Below are positions 42,118 to 50,089 of a stretch of 64,000 nt of DNA, one piece after another. This DNA comes from Conexibacter stalactiti (GTDB taxonomy: Bacteria; Actinomycetota; Thermoleophilia; Solirubrobacterales; Solirubrobacteraceae), in assembly GCF_035967765.1 (NCBI RefSeq), contig NZ_JAYWIT010000027.1; one strand, given 5' to 3'. Position numbers and translations under genes: made by a program. Each line of letters opens with the position of its first letter. Position 1 is the first letter of the stretch. The notes beneath the pieces are model-generated. The model was given only the letters and a program-made list of their open reading frames with translations, had not been told where the DNA came from and searched no databases.

Positions 42118-43329
42118 ATGCAGCACGCATGTAGAGGAACGGCGGGGCGGCGCGGGAGTCGGGTGATCGCTGCGGCCCTGGCCGCTGCCGGCGCCGCCGT
42201 GTTCGCCGCGCCGGCCGGCGCAAGTGCGGCGGAACCGCTGGGCACGGCGGTCGCGGCGCGGACGGCGCAGTGCCCTGCGCCGTGCAGACGCGATGCCACG
42301 CTGACGCGGTCGATCCGCCAGGCGCTCGCCACCACCGCCGCGCCGGGCGCGATCGTCGGCGTCTGGCAGCCGGGCAGGCGGGCCTACGTGCGCAGCTTCG
42401 GCGTCCGGAACACGACGACGCGCCAGCCGATGCGCAGCGACCTGTTCATGCGCATCGGCAGCGTCACCAAGACGTTCACGGTGACGGCCCTGCTGCAGCT
42501 CGTCGACCAGAGGAAGGTCGCGCTCGACGACCCGATCTCCAAGTACGTCCCGGGCGTCGTCAGCGGCGACACGATCACGCTGCGGCAGCTCGCGTCGATG
42601 CGCAGCGGCTTGGTCGACTACTCGATCGTCCCGGCGCTCGACAGGTCGATGACGGACGATCCGTACCAGTCGCTGAGGCCGCAGCAGCTGCTTTCGTACG
42701 CGATCGGCGCGCCGCTGCTGTTCGCGCCGGGGACCTCGTTCGCCTACTCGAACACGAACGCGATCCTGCTCGGCCTCGTCGTCGAGCAGGTCTCGGGCGA
42801 GAGACTCGGCGCCTACATCAGGAGGCACATCACGGCGCCGCTCGGGATGCGGCAGACGAGCTTCCCCACCGGCACCGCGTTCCCCTCGCCCCACGCTCGA
42901 GGCTACGCCAACGCGACGCCGGACAGGACGGTCGCCGACGCGACGGACTGGAACTCCAGCTGGACGTGGGCGGCCGGGCAGATGGTCTCGACGCTGCACG
43001 ACCTGCGCATCTGGGTGCCCCGCCTCGCCACCGGCCGCGGGCTGCTGTCGGCGGCGACCCAGCGCGCCCGCCTGCGGTCCCTCGCGGGTCCCAACACGGG
43101 CACCTACGGGCTCGGCATGTTCGCCGTCGGCGGGTGGATCGGCCACAACGGCTCGCTGCCCGGCTACCAGACGGTCGCCCTGCACCACCCGCGGACGAGA
43201 ACGACGATCGTGGCGCTGATCAACACCGACATAGCGCGCGGAGGCGTCGCTCCGAGCACCGCGATCGGCGAGGCGATCAGAAAGGTCGTCAGCCCGCGCA
43301 ACGTCCACAGGCTGCCTGCCTCCCCATAG
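42118..43329 (+). CDS. Secreted serine beta-lactamase-like hydrolase
   Basis: A 403-residue protein from ATG 42118 (GTG 42103 also in frame). A signal peptide runs to about residue 37. Serine beta-lactamase/penicillin-binding fold motifs are S-x-x-K as GSVTKTFTV, Y-x-N as YSNTN and the third motif as GHNGSLPG. The family includes class C beta-lactamases, D-aminopeptidases and esterases. The HNG form of motif three favours a peptidase/esterase-like member over a true beta-lactamase. It is divergent from the multicopper oxidase operon. Confidence 0.82.
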   Translation: MQHACRGTAGRRGSRVIAAALAAAGAAVFAAPAGASAAEPLGTAVAARTAQCPAPCRRDATLTRSIRQALATTAAPGAIVGVWQPGRRAYVRSFGVRNTTTRQPMRSDLFMRIGSVTKTFTVTALLQLVDQRKVALDDPISKYVPGVVSGDTITLRQLASMRSGLVDYSIVPALDRSMTDDPYQSLRPQQLLSYAIGAPLLFAPGTSFAYSNTNAILLGLVVEQVSGERLGAYIRRHITAPLGMRQTSFPTGTAFPSPHARGYANATPDRTVADATDWNSSWTWAAGQMVSTLHDLRIWVPRLATGRGLLSAATQRARLRSLAGPNTGTYGLGMFAVGGWIGHNGSLPGYQTVALHHPRTRTTIVALINTDIARGGVAPSTAIGEAIRKVVSPRNVHRLPASP

Positions 43330-43379
43330 AGCGGCCCGAGCCCCGTCAGCCGAGGCGACCGAGGCCTCGATTTCCAATC

Positions 43380-43990
43380 TTGGGTACGAGGTGCCGGTCG
43401 AGGACGCCAGGATCGAAGTGGCTCCGAAGTCGCCCGCATCGATCGTCGCATCGATGACACAGTCGCCGATGAGGAGCGTGCCCTCGGCGACGGCGCCTCT
43501 CAACGCGGTCGGAATGGTGCAGCCAGTTTCGGCGTGTCTCGACGCATAGATGTCGCTGATCTCGTCGGATGTCGGTCGTGGTCGGGACGACCTGTGCCGT
43601 GAACAGATCGTTTCCGTGGAGGCCGTGCTTCTGGGTGACGTCGTCCCAGATGCTGACGCGCCGTTCCGGGGATGCCGCTGAGCGGCAGCGCCGTCCCGAT
43701 GCCCGGTGCGCCGTTGCCGTTCATCACGATCGCGCCAGGCCCAGAGGCCAGAAATGAGCGCCATCGGCGCCACGCGCGCCCGGCACGCCCTGAGACCCCT
43801 GCGGGCCCGGCGCGCCCTGCGGCCCCTCCATGCCCCGAGGTCCGATCGGGCCAACTGGGCCGACCAGACTCGCCGGGCCGATCGGCCCGGCGACGCCAGC
43901 CGCCCCCGCCGCGCCGGGCGCACCGGCCGAACCGGCCCAGCGTCGCAGCGCGTCACCACACAGAAACGGCGCTGGGAGAGACCACCACGC
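43380..43990 (-). pseudogene. Decayed gene for a collagen-like protein
   Basis: In the minus direction, one frame near 43990-43760 encodes Gly-X-Y repeats (GVAGPIGPASLVGPVGPIGP and more). Further down, coding-like text shifts frame (GNGAPGIGTALPLSGIPG in one frame, GTLLIGDCVIDATIDAGDFG in another). No single frame is open, so at least two frameshifts have occurred. It resembles the collagen-like parts of the proteins at 45650-47620 and 50090-53275. Confidence 0.45.
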
Positions 43991-44012
43991 GGTTTGTACG
44001 CCGCCCGGTTCT

Positions 44013-44056
44013 CTCCATACCAACGAAACCCTCGCGGATGCGGGGGTTTCGTCGTT
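44013..44056 (+). repeat. Partial tRNA-end copy with its terminator
   Basis: CTCCATACCAACGAAACCCT and the following hairpin match the sequence that ends and follows tRNA-Ala(CGC). The copy at 47.8 kb has the same loop (GATGC). Only the last bases of the tRNA (CTCCA) remain, so it is a fragment left by an earlier recombination. Confidence 0.6.
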
Positions 44057-44093
44057 TCGGGGATCGCCCGAAATCGGCCCGAATCGCCGCCAC

Positions 44094-44115
44094 TTTCTGC
44101 CACTAGTGGCAGAAA
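44094..44115. repeat. Perfect 22-nt palindrome
   Basis: TTTCTGCCACT and its exact complement meet at the centre with no spacer. It lies in a non-coding stretch after the partial tRNA copy. The same core, CTGCCACT...AGTGGCAG, recurs as a spaced hairpin at 47645-47673, and the GATCGCCC...CCGCCACT context beside both is similar. Confidence 0.6.
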
Positions 44116-44368
44116 TTCGTCCGATTGCCTGCGATGGGGCTAGATTCGCCGGATTCAAGGTGGCTGCTGCCGTGGACGCGAGCTATGGTGACCGCCCTGT
44201 CAACTGGTGGCCCCGGCCGTGCTACGAACACGCCGGGGCCTGGCACCGAAGGTTCTAGGCCCTCGGTACAGGTCGATTGTCGCGCACTCCGTTGAGGCGC
44301 GCGCACGTTCGCCCGCTCTGAGTCGCCTCGCTGACGGTGCCGTCGATCCTTTCTAGGAGGCGACGCAC
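44116..44368. other. Non-coding leader region of the degenerate XRE module
   Basis: No credible open frame or hairpin is seen apart from the palindrome to its left. It ends with AGGAGG (44355-44360), a strong ribosome site for the small broken gene at 44369. With the decayed collagen gene, 43.33-44.37 kb holds no intact gene. Confidence 0.4.
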
Positions 44369-44504
44369 ATGCAGTGCACTGATCATCCGCGAGCAACGCG
44401 ACGCGTTGCGCGACGAGGCGATAGCCAGCCTCGTGGATCTGGAAGACATCCTCCTCCCGGTCTCGAACCCGCCGGACGGGACGACCGCGGGCGGGGGTCA
44501 GTGA
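44369..44504 (+). pseudogene. Small frameshifted gene ahead of the broken XRE gene
   Basis: AGGAGG lies 8 nt before ATG 44369, but this frame soon turns implausible. The neighbouring frame reads LIIREQRDALRDEAIASLVD, then LEDILLPVSNPP, and stops in TGA overlapping the next ATG. A one-base shift within the first few codons would restore a ~45-residue protein. Confidence 0.45.
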
Positions 44505-44934
44505 TGGCGACCTCCAGATCCAAGCGCCCCAGGTCCAAACGCTCGAAGTCCAAGTCCGCGACGGCGCCGAAGAGCGGTCCGGAGCATGTGATCCTCGGGC
44601 TGCGGTTCGTGAGACCCGCGCGCGCCGTGGCTTCTCGCAGGAGCGGCTGGGGTTCCACAGCGGGTTGCATCGCAACTATGTCGGCGCGATCGAGCGTGGC
44701 GAGATCAACCCGACGTTTCAGACGCTGCTTGCGGTCGCGGCGGGGCTCGGGCTGCCGTTGTCGGAGATCGTTGCGGCGGCCAGGATCGAGACGGTTGAGC
44801 AGCTTGCCGGCGTCGTGATCGAGCGGCTCGTGCGCGAGCACTTCGACGCACTGCTGCACCGGCTCGTGTGGCGGGTATGGCGCCTCGAGGAGCAGCTGCG
44901 TTCAGACGGGACGGATGCTGGAGCGCGGCAATGA
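44504..44934 (+). pseudogene. Frameshifted XRE-family regulator
   Basis: The ATG 44504 frame starts MATSRSKRPRSKR and reaches GPEHVILGLRFVR. The HTH then continues in another frame as RGFSQERLGFHSGLHRNYVG, then AIERGEINPTFQTLLAVAAG, to a stop at 44934. The shift lies near 44610. The HTH is a close relative of the intact XRE at 28013-28264, but it has an extra ~45-residue helical C-terminus. The stop overlaps the next gene (ATGA). Confidence 0.6.
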
Positions 44935-45395
44935 CTGACGCGACGATCACCGTCCCGGCCGCCGAGGTGGCGGCCGTGGTCTCGTCATTGCAGACGCTCT
45001 ACTCCGTCCGGACCGAGGCGATGTCGTCCATCGCTCTCGACGACGATCCGGCGATCGTGGCGGCGCGGTTGCGGCCGCCGCCGAAGCACCCGACCACGCC
45101 CGGCACCACCGCCGCCCACCGCGAGGAGTTGACGATCATCGAGCATGTGCTCGACCAGCTCGTCTGCGACGGCGAGCTGGTCGATGACGCCGATCGGCCG
45201 GTCCGGGTCGACCGCGCCATCTTCGAGGCCGCCCTGCTGGACATGCTCCTCGACGCGGTCAACGACCTTGAGCAGGCCCGCAGCGAGTTCGCCGACATGC
45301 GGGACCTTGACGCGATGATCGAGCAGCACCATCGAGTCGGCGAGCTGCCGCAGTGCTCGGCTCCGCGCTGGACGGGGCGACCCAGCCCGGCGTGA
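44931..45395 (+). CDS. Hypothetical acidic helical protein
   Basis: A 154-residue protein starting at ATG 44931, overlapping the broken XRE gene. It is mostly helical and acidic, with an REELTIIEHVLDQLVCDGEL segment and a second helix DAVNDLEQARSEFADMRDLD. No known motif is visible. As the downstream partner of an XRE gene in an element remnant it may be a regulated accessory gene. It might no longer be expressed, since the genes before it are broken. Confidence 0.5.
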   Translation: MTDATITVPAAEVAAVVSSLQTLYSVRTEAMSSIALDDDPAIVAARLRPPPKHPTTPGTTAAHREELTIIEHVLDQLVCDGELVDDADRPVRVDRAIFEAALLDMLLDAVNDLEQARSEFADMRDLDAMIEQHHRVGELPQCSAPRWTGRPSPA

Positions 45396-45649
45396 TCGTG
45401 CGATTGGCGCCGGATGTCGCGGCACGCGCCGCGGCGAGTGTGGGCCGACGGACGCGCCGGTGGTGCTGCTGCCGCACGGCTATCCGTGTTCATCGTTTGA
45501 GTTCGAGGACGGCGAAGGCGTCCACGACCGCTCAAGCGCGCCACCTGCCGTCCGACAACCCGCCTGAGGCGGTTCGCGGCCGGACGGTAGGGTCCCGCGG
45601 CGAACGGCCGCCGCCGCTCGCCGACCCTCCGAACCGGGACGAACAGAAG

Positions 45650-47620
45650 ATGCCGCGCATCACCGCACGCCGTGCCCTGTTGTGCCTGTCGTCGACCTGC
45701 GCGCTGGCCGCGCTGACACCCGCGGGCGCCGCTGCCGACGTCGTCTTCGGGCCCGCGCCCGCAACCGGCTTGCCGAGCGAGAACGATCTCATCGCCGCCG
45801 ACTTCGACGGCGACGGCGTGCTCGACCTCGCCGGCAACAACTTCGGCCGAAGAGACGTCTCCGTCGCGCTCGGCAACGGCAACGGGACGTTCGCGGCGTC
45901 GAGCTCGTCGCCGCTCGGCATCACGCCGGGGACGATGGCGAGCGGCGACCTCGACGAGGACGGCAACGACGACGTCGTCGTCGGGAGCTACACGGCGACC
46001 GCGCTCTCGCTGCTGATGAGCGACGGCGACGGGACCTTCACAGCGGCGTCTGCGGTCCCCGACAACGAGCCGCCGGGCGCGATCACCATCGGCGACGTCG
46101 ACGGCGACGGTCACCTCGACCTCGTGACGGCCCCGTCGCTCGGCTCCCAGAAGGTCCTGGTCTCGCTCGGCGACGGCACGGGCGGGTTCGACACGGCGAT
46201 CGAGTCCGCCACGATCGGCGGGGCCACCATCGCGCTCGATCTCGCCGACTTCGACGACGACGGCGACCTCGACCTGCTCGCCCGCGCGAACGACGGAATC
46301 GGCACGCTGCGCGTCGCGCTCGGCAACGGCGACGGGACCTTCGCGGAGCCCACGTCGTACCAGCCCGGCGTGCGGGTCCTCGACGCCGTCGTGCGTGACT
46401 TCGACGGCGACGGGATCCCCGACGTCGCGGCGGCCGACACCGACAGCGACACCGTGCTGGTGCTGCGCAGCAACGGGGACGGCACGTTCGGCCCGCCCGC
46501 CACGACCTCCTCCCTCGGTGACGGGCCGGACTGGCTCGACGCGGCGGACTTCGATCGCGACGGCGATCAGGATCTCGTCGTCGTCAACTCGTTGGACGGA
46601 TCGATGGCGGTGCTGGACAACCCCGGCGATGGCGCGTTCGCATCCGGTCAGATTCCCGCCAGCCCGATGATGCCGGGGACGCCCGTCGCCGGCGACTTCG
46701 ACGGCGACGGCGCCGCGGACCTCGCGCTGCTCGAGGGTGTCTCCCGGACGCCCGCGCTCTGGCTGAACACGCCGACGGCCGATCCGTCGCCGGCGTCGCT
46801 GACGTTCGGATCGCAGTCGGCGCCGGTTCCGCAGGGGACGCTGAGCCCGTCGCAGACGACGGCGATCGTCAACAACGGCGCCGTGCCGCTGTCGATCGGC
46901 GGATTCGTCTTCGGCGGTGCGAACCCGGACGACTTCGTCATCGGCACCGACACCTGCCGCCGCCCGGTCGCGCCGGGTGCAAGCTGCACGATCAGCGTCC
47001 GCTTCGCGCCGCAGGCGCAGGGCGAGCGCAGCGGCACGCTGATGGTCCTCTCTGACGCGCGCGAAGGCGACACGGCGATCGCGTTGACGGGGACGGCCGG
47101 GCCGCAGCCGCAGGGGCCGCAGGGCGACCAGGGGCAGGAGGGCGACCAGGGCCCGCAGGGCGTCGCCGGCCAGGACGGCGCCAGAGGCGACACCGGCGCC
47201 CCGGGCGCGGCCGGGGCGACCGGCGAGCGCGGCGCCGACGGCACCGGTGCGGCCGGCGCCACCGGCCCGCAGGGACCCGCCGGCCCGGACGGCCCGGCCG
47301 GTCCGCAAGGTCCCGCCGGCAGCGCCGGCCAGATCCGCCTCGTCACGTGTACGACCGGCAAGCCGGCGAGAGGCAGAAGAACGACCAGACGCTGCACCAC
47401 GAGAACGATCGCCGGCAACGCCACCTTCACGACCGCGCCGACCGCGCGCGCATCGCTCGCACGCAACGGCCGCGTCTACGCGACCGGCAGCGCCAGCCGC
47501 ACCCGCGGCCTGCGCCTCCACGCCACCCGCACGGTCCCCAGCGGGCGCTATCGGCTCACCCTCCACTACCGCGACGGCCGCCGCCACGTCACCACCCGGG
47601 CGACGATCCGCATCCGCTGA
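45650..47620 (+). CDS. Secreted FG-GAP/VCBS beta-propeller protein with collagen-like region
   Basis: A 656-residue protein from ATG 45650; longer frames upstream lack a signal peptide. A signal peptide (1-28) is followed by about seven FG-GAP/VCBS repeats with calcium-loop motifs such as DFDGDGVLDL, DVDGDGHLDL and DFDDDGDLDL (about 45-370). A choice-of-anchor-D type Ig domain (about 380-480) follows. Next are Gly-X-Y collagen-like repeats (GPQGPQGDQGQEGDQGPQG onward, about 485-560) and a basic C-terminal domain rich in Arg/Thr. It is probably an adhesive or matrix surface protein. It has the same layout as the protein at 50090-53275. Confidence 0.82.
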   Translation: MPRITARRALLCLSSTCALAALTPAGAAADVVFGPAPATGLPSENDLIAADFDGDGVLDLAGNNFGRRDVSVALGNGNGTFAASSSSPLGITPGTMASGDLDEDGNDDVVVGSYTATALSLLMSDGDGTFTAASAVPDNEPPGAITIGDVDGDGHLDLVTAPSLGSQKVLVSLGDGTGGFDTAIESATIGGATIALDLADFDDDGDLDLLARANDGIGTLRVALGNGDGTFAEPTSYQPGVRVLDAVVRDFDGDGIPDVAAADTDSDTVLVLRSNGDGTFGPPATTSSLGDGPDWLDAADFDRDGDQDLVVVNSLDGSMAVLDNPGDGAFASGQIPASPMMPGTPVAGDFDGDGAADLALLEGVSRTPALWLNTPTADPSPASLTFGSQSAPVPQGTLSPSQTTAIVNNGAVPLSIGGFVFGGANPDDFVIGTDTCRRPVAPGASCTISVRFAPQAQGERSGTLMVLSDAREGDTAIALTGTAGPQPQGPQGDQGQEGDQGPQGVAGQDGARGDTGAPGAAGATGERGADGTGAAGATGPQGPAGPDGPAGPQGPAGSAGQIRLVTCTTGKPARGRRTTRRCTTRTIAGNATFTTAPTARASLARNGRVYATGSASRTRGLRLHATRTVPSGRYRLTLHYRDGRRHVTTRATIRIR

Positions 47621-47638
47621 GAAGCGACGTCGGCCGCC

Positions 47639-47678
47639 GCGATTCCTGCCACTCCGGGGCCGAGAGTGGCAGGATCGC
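47639..47678 (+). terminator. Terminator hairpin of the FG-GAP protein gene
   Basis: A 10-bp perfect stem (CCTGCCACTC with its complement at 47664-47673) and a 9-nt loop, extended by GCGAT/ATCGC with one bulge. It starts 19 bp after the stop codon. Confidence 0.6.
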
Positions 47679-47781
47679 CCCGAATCGGTGCATATCCGCC
47701 ACTATCCGATCCCCGCAGCGGCGCTGTAGTATGACCGAAAAGCCTGCTAATAGGCGACTTTTTGGCTGTGAGCACGGGTGA

Positions 47782-47823
<42 letters not shown>

Positions 47824-47875
47824 TACCAACGAAACCCTCGCGGATGCGGGGGTTTCGTCGTTTTGGAGGTGTAGG

Positions 47876-48082
47876 GTGCCGGGCTCGGCCTCGGGTTGCG
47901 GGTACGGTCGGGAGATCGCCATCGAGGAGGCGAACTGTCCAGTGGTCGGGGACCTGAGCGCGGGCCGGATCGCGATCGAGCCACGCGAGCTGCCCGGGCT
48001 CGCCGCCGTCAGCCCGGTACACGACGAGCTGGCAGTCGGCCACCGATCGGGCAAGCGAGTCGTCCGCCTGGACTGCGACTGA
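47876..48082 (+). CDS. Small hypothetical protein beside the outer attachment remnant
   Basis: A 68-residue frame from GTG 47876, with GGAGG 6 nt upstream and G/C-biased third positions. The mature-looking part is EIAIEEANCPVVGDLSAGRI through VGHRSGKRVVRLDCD. No family is recognised. A GCGGGTAC sequence resembling the arm-type repeat lies inside its 5' end. It may be an element-end gene or chance. Confidence 0.35.
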   Translation: MPGSASGCGYGREIAIEEANCPVVGDLSAGRIAIEPRELPGLAAVSPVHDELAVGHRSGKRVVRLDCD

Positions 48083-48165
48083 GCACTGCCGCACGATCAC
48101 GACCACCCGCTCAGCTCGCAGACGACGGCATTGCCTCTCCGCTGTCAGAGCGATAGCCTCGCGGC

Positions 48166-48549
48166 GTGTCTCGAGACGCTGCCGCTGTCGCGCGCGACTG
48201 CTTCACCGCCTTCAGCGACGGCGACCTGGCAGCCTTCGCGGCGCACCTCGCCCCGGACGTCGTGGGCCGCGTCACCGGGGCCGACGGCGGCGTCGATGTG
48301 CTGCGCGGCCGGGACGCGTACGTCGCTCGGATCCCCGACCTCGACTCGGCCGAGTGGAAGGTCGAGGTGACGCAGGTCGCCGAGGTCGCTGACGACCTCG
48401 CTCTGACCGCCGTGCGCGTGCGCGCCCACCGCAACGACAGGGAGCTCCAGAACTTCGCGGCCTTCCTCACGCGCGTCGCCGACGCGCGCATTACCGAGAT
48501 CTGGATGGTCGAGGCCGAGCCCGCCTACAGCGACGAGTTCTGGGCCTGA
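48166..48549 (+). CDS. SnoaL-like/NTF2-fold protein
   Basis: A 127-residue protein from GTG 48166; TAGCCT (48154-48159) ends 6 nt upstream, so it is probably leaderless. The start VARDCFTAFSDGDLAAFAAH, then LAPDVVGRV, and the end ITEIWMVEAEPAYSDEFWA are typical of the SnoaL-like cone fold, which serves polyketide cyclases, dehydratases and small binding proteins. No catalytic dyad can be assigned with confidence. Monocistronic. Confidence 0.75.
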   Translation: MSRDAAAVARDCFTAFSDGDLAAFAAHLAPDVVGRVTGADGGVDVLRGRDAYVARIPDLDSAEWKVEVTQVAEVADDLALTAVRVRAHRNDRELQNFAAFLTRVADARITEIWMVEAEPAYSDEFWA

Positions 48550-48824
48550 CGGCCTCTCGCTATCCCGTTTGGAGAAGGTCCGCCAGACGCTGCGGGCCGT
48601 CAGTGGCTCCGGCGACCTCGGCGGCGCGCTGTAGCTGCCCGCGCGCGAGCCGACGCCGCGCGCGAGCGCGAGCAGCCGAGCGCGGACTAGCCAACCGCCG
48701 CCCTACGGCAGCTCGGCGAGGGTCAGCAGCCAGGCCTGTCGTGCGCCGGTGATGCGTGCAGAAGTGCGCCGTTGAACTGCATGATGCGGCCTTGTCGGGG
48801 CGACTCGTCATCGGGGAGAATGAG
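48550..48824. other. Intergenic stretch without a recognised gene
   Basis: About 275 bp after the SnoaL-like gene. An open frame into the following DUF1254 gene exists from 48756 but has no ribosome site. No clear hairpin or promoter was found. Confidence 0.3.
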
Positions 48825-49775
48825 GTGGTGAGCCTCCTTGTGAATGTCGACAACTTCGTGCGCGCGGAAACCGACCGTATGTTCCGCGACATCCAACGCG
48901 AGGCCGGGGGCGTCAACGCCTTCCAGCACAAACGGACTCCCGCGCCGATCGACGAGCAGACGGTGATCCGCCTGAACCGCGACACCCTCTACAGCTTCGC
49001 GATCGTGGATCTCCAGTCGGGCGTGACGCTCACGCTCCCAGAGACCGACGGCCGGTACATGTCGGCGATGATCGTCAACAACGACCACTTCGTAAGCGAA
49101 GTCCTGCACGACTCAGGCACGCACGCGCTCGACGAGACGCGCGTCGGTACGCGTTACGCGCTCGTCGGTGTGCGGACCCTCGTCGACCCCTCAAACCCCG
49201 CGGACGTCGCCGCCGTGGTCGCATTGCAGGACCGCATGTTCCTCGACGCGAACGGCGGCGAGGAATTCGTCTCCCCCGAGTACGACACCGAGAGTCTCGA
49301 CGCCACCCGCGACGCGCTGCTCGCGCTCGCGACGCGCATGCTCAGCTTCGATCGCATGTTCGGCCGCGCTGACGAGGTCACCCAGGTCCGCCACCTCATC
49401 GGCAGCGCCGCGGGCTGGGGCGGGCTCCCCACCTCCGAAGCCGCGTACATCGGCGTCGAACCGCAGACACCGGAACAAGACGGAGAGCTCGTGCTCCGAG
49501 ACGTGCCGGTCGACGCCTTCTGGTCGATCTCCGTCTACGACGCCAAAGGCTTCTTCGAGCCGAACGAGTACGACCGCTACACGATCAACAGCGTGACCGC
49601 CACACCGAACGAGGACGGCTCCCACACCGTGCGCTTCGTCCACGGCGCCCCGACCGGACCCAACGACATCCCCGTCCCCGCCGGCTGGAACTACCTCGTG
49701 CGCTTCTACCGCCCACGCCCAGCCTTCTTCGACGGCACCTGGACCCTCCCCGCACTCACGCCCATCACACGCTGA
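48825..49775 (+). CDS. DUF1254/DUF1214-type protein
   Basis: A 316-residue protein; I prefer GTG 48825 (or 48828), with GGGGAG about 6 nt upstream. The DUF1254-type start VNVDNFVRAETDRMFRDIQ is followed by NRDTLYSFAIVDLQSGVTLT and LPETDGRYMSAMIVNNDHFV. The C-terminal part has the DUF1214 features VDAFWSISVYDAKGFFEPNE, then YTINSVTA and a Trp-Asn-Tyr-containing strand. No signal peptide is visible, although many relatives are exported. The biochemical role is unknown. Confidence 0.78.
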   Translation: MVSLLVNVDNFVRAETDRMFRDIQREAGGVNAFQHKRTPAPIDEQTVIRLNRDTLYSFAIVDLQSGVTLTLPETDGRYMSAMIVNNDHFVSEVLHDSGTHALDETRVGTRYALVGVRTLVDPSNPADVAAVVALQDRMFLDANGGEEFVSPEYDTESLDATRDALLALATRMLSFDRMFGRADEVTQVRHLIGSAAGWGGLPTSEAAYIGVEPQTPEQDGELVLRDVPVDAFWSISVYDAKGFFEPNEYDRYTINSVTATPNEDGSHTVRFVHGAPTGPNDIPVPAGWNYLVRFYRPRPAFFDGTWTLPALTPITR

Positions 49776-49800
49776 CGAAGGCACCCTTTCGGCGGACGAA

Positions 49801-49971
49801 GTGGCTCGTCGATCAGAGAGTCGTGCCGACGAACTGGGGCTGCAACCGGCGATCGTCGTCCGGCGCATCGCCGCCGGCGAGCCGGACGAGATCCTCGCCG
49901 AGGACTTCCCCCACATCCCCGCCGAAGCGCGGGAGGTCGCCAACGACCTCGGATTCGAAAGGCGCCGATGA
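49801..49971 (+). pseudogene. DUF433-like fragment
   Basis: The frame from GTG 49801 reads LGLQPAIVVRRIAAGEPDEI, then LAEDFPHIPAEAREVANDLG. The GEPDEILAEDFPHIP part fits the end of DUF433 antitoxin-like proteins (xxGxxxeeIlxdyPxl). The expected N-terminal RHPGVCGGRP-type part is missing, so it is a remnant or a very short protein of 56 residues. Confidence 0.35.
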
Positions 49972-50028
49972 CGCGCTCGTTCGGCGCAAGGTTGACGCAG
50001 CGGTGGTGCATTGTCCGATCGGCGAGCG

Positions 50029-50063
50029 CCGGGCCCCGGGCGCGTGACGCGCCCGGGGCCCGG
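50029..50063. terminator. 16-bp perfect hairpin
   Basis: CCGGGCCCCGGGCGCG and its exact complement around a TGA loop. It lies 27 bp after the stop of the convergent collagen-like protein gene and probably ends that transcript. Confidence 0.7.
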
Positions 50064-50089
50064 TCTGCTCTGCTGGAGGCGAGCTGCCG

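Noticed and set aside
40993..44103. A 1036-codon minus-strand frame across the multicopper oxidase and beta-lactamase-like genes
   Set aside because: It is the wrong frame of the oxidase and antisense of the hydrolase. It lacks motifs; only the collagen-like decay signal near 43.4-44.0 kb is meaningful, and that is in several frames.
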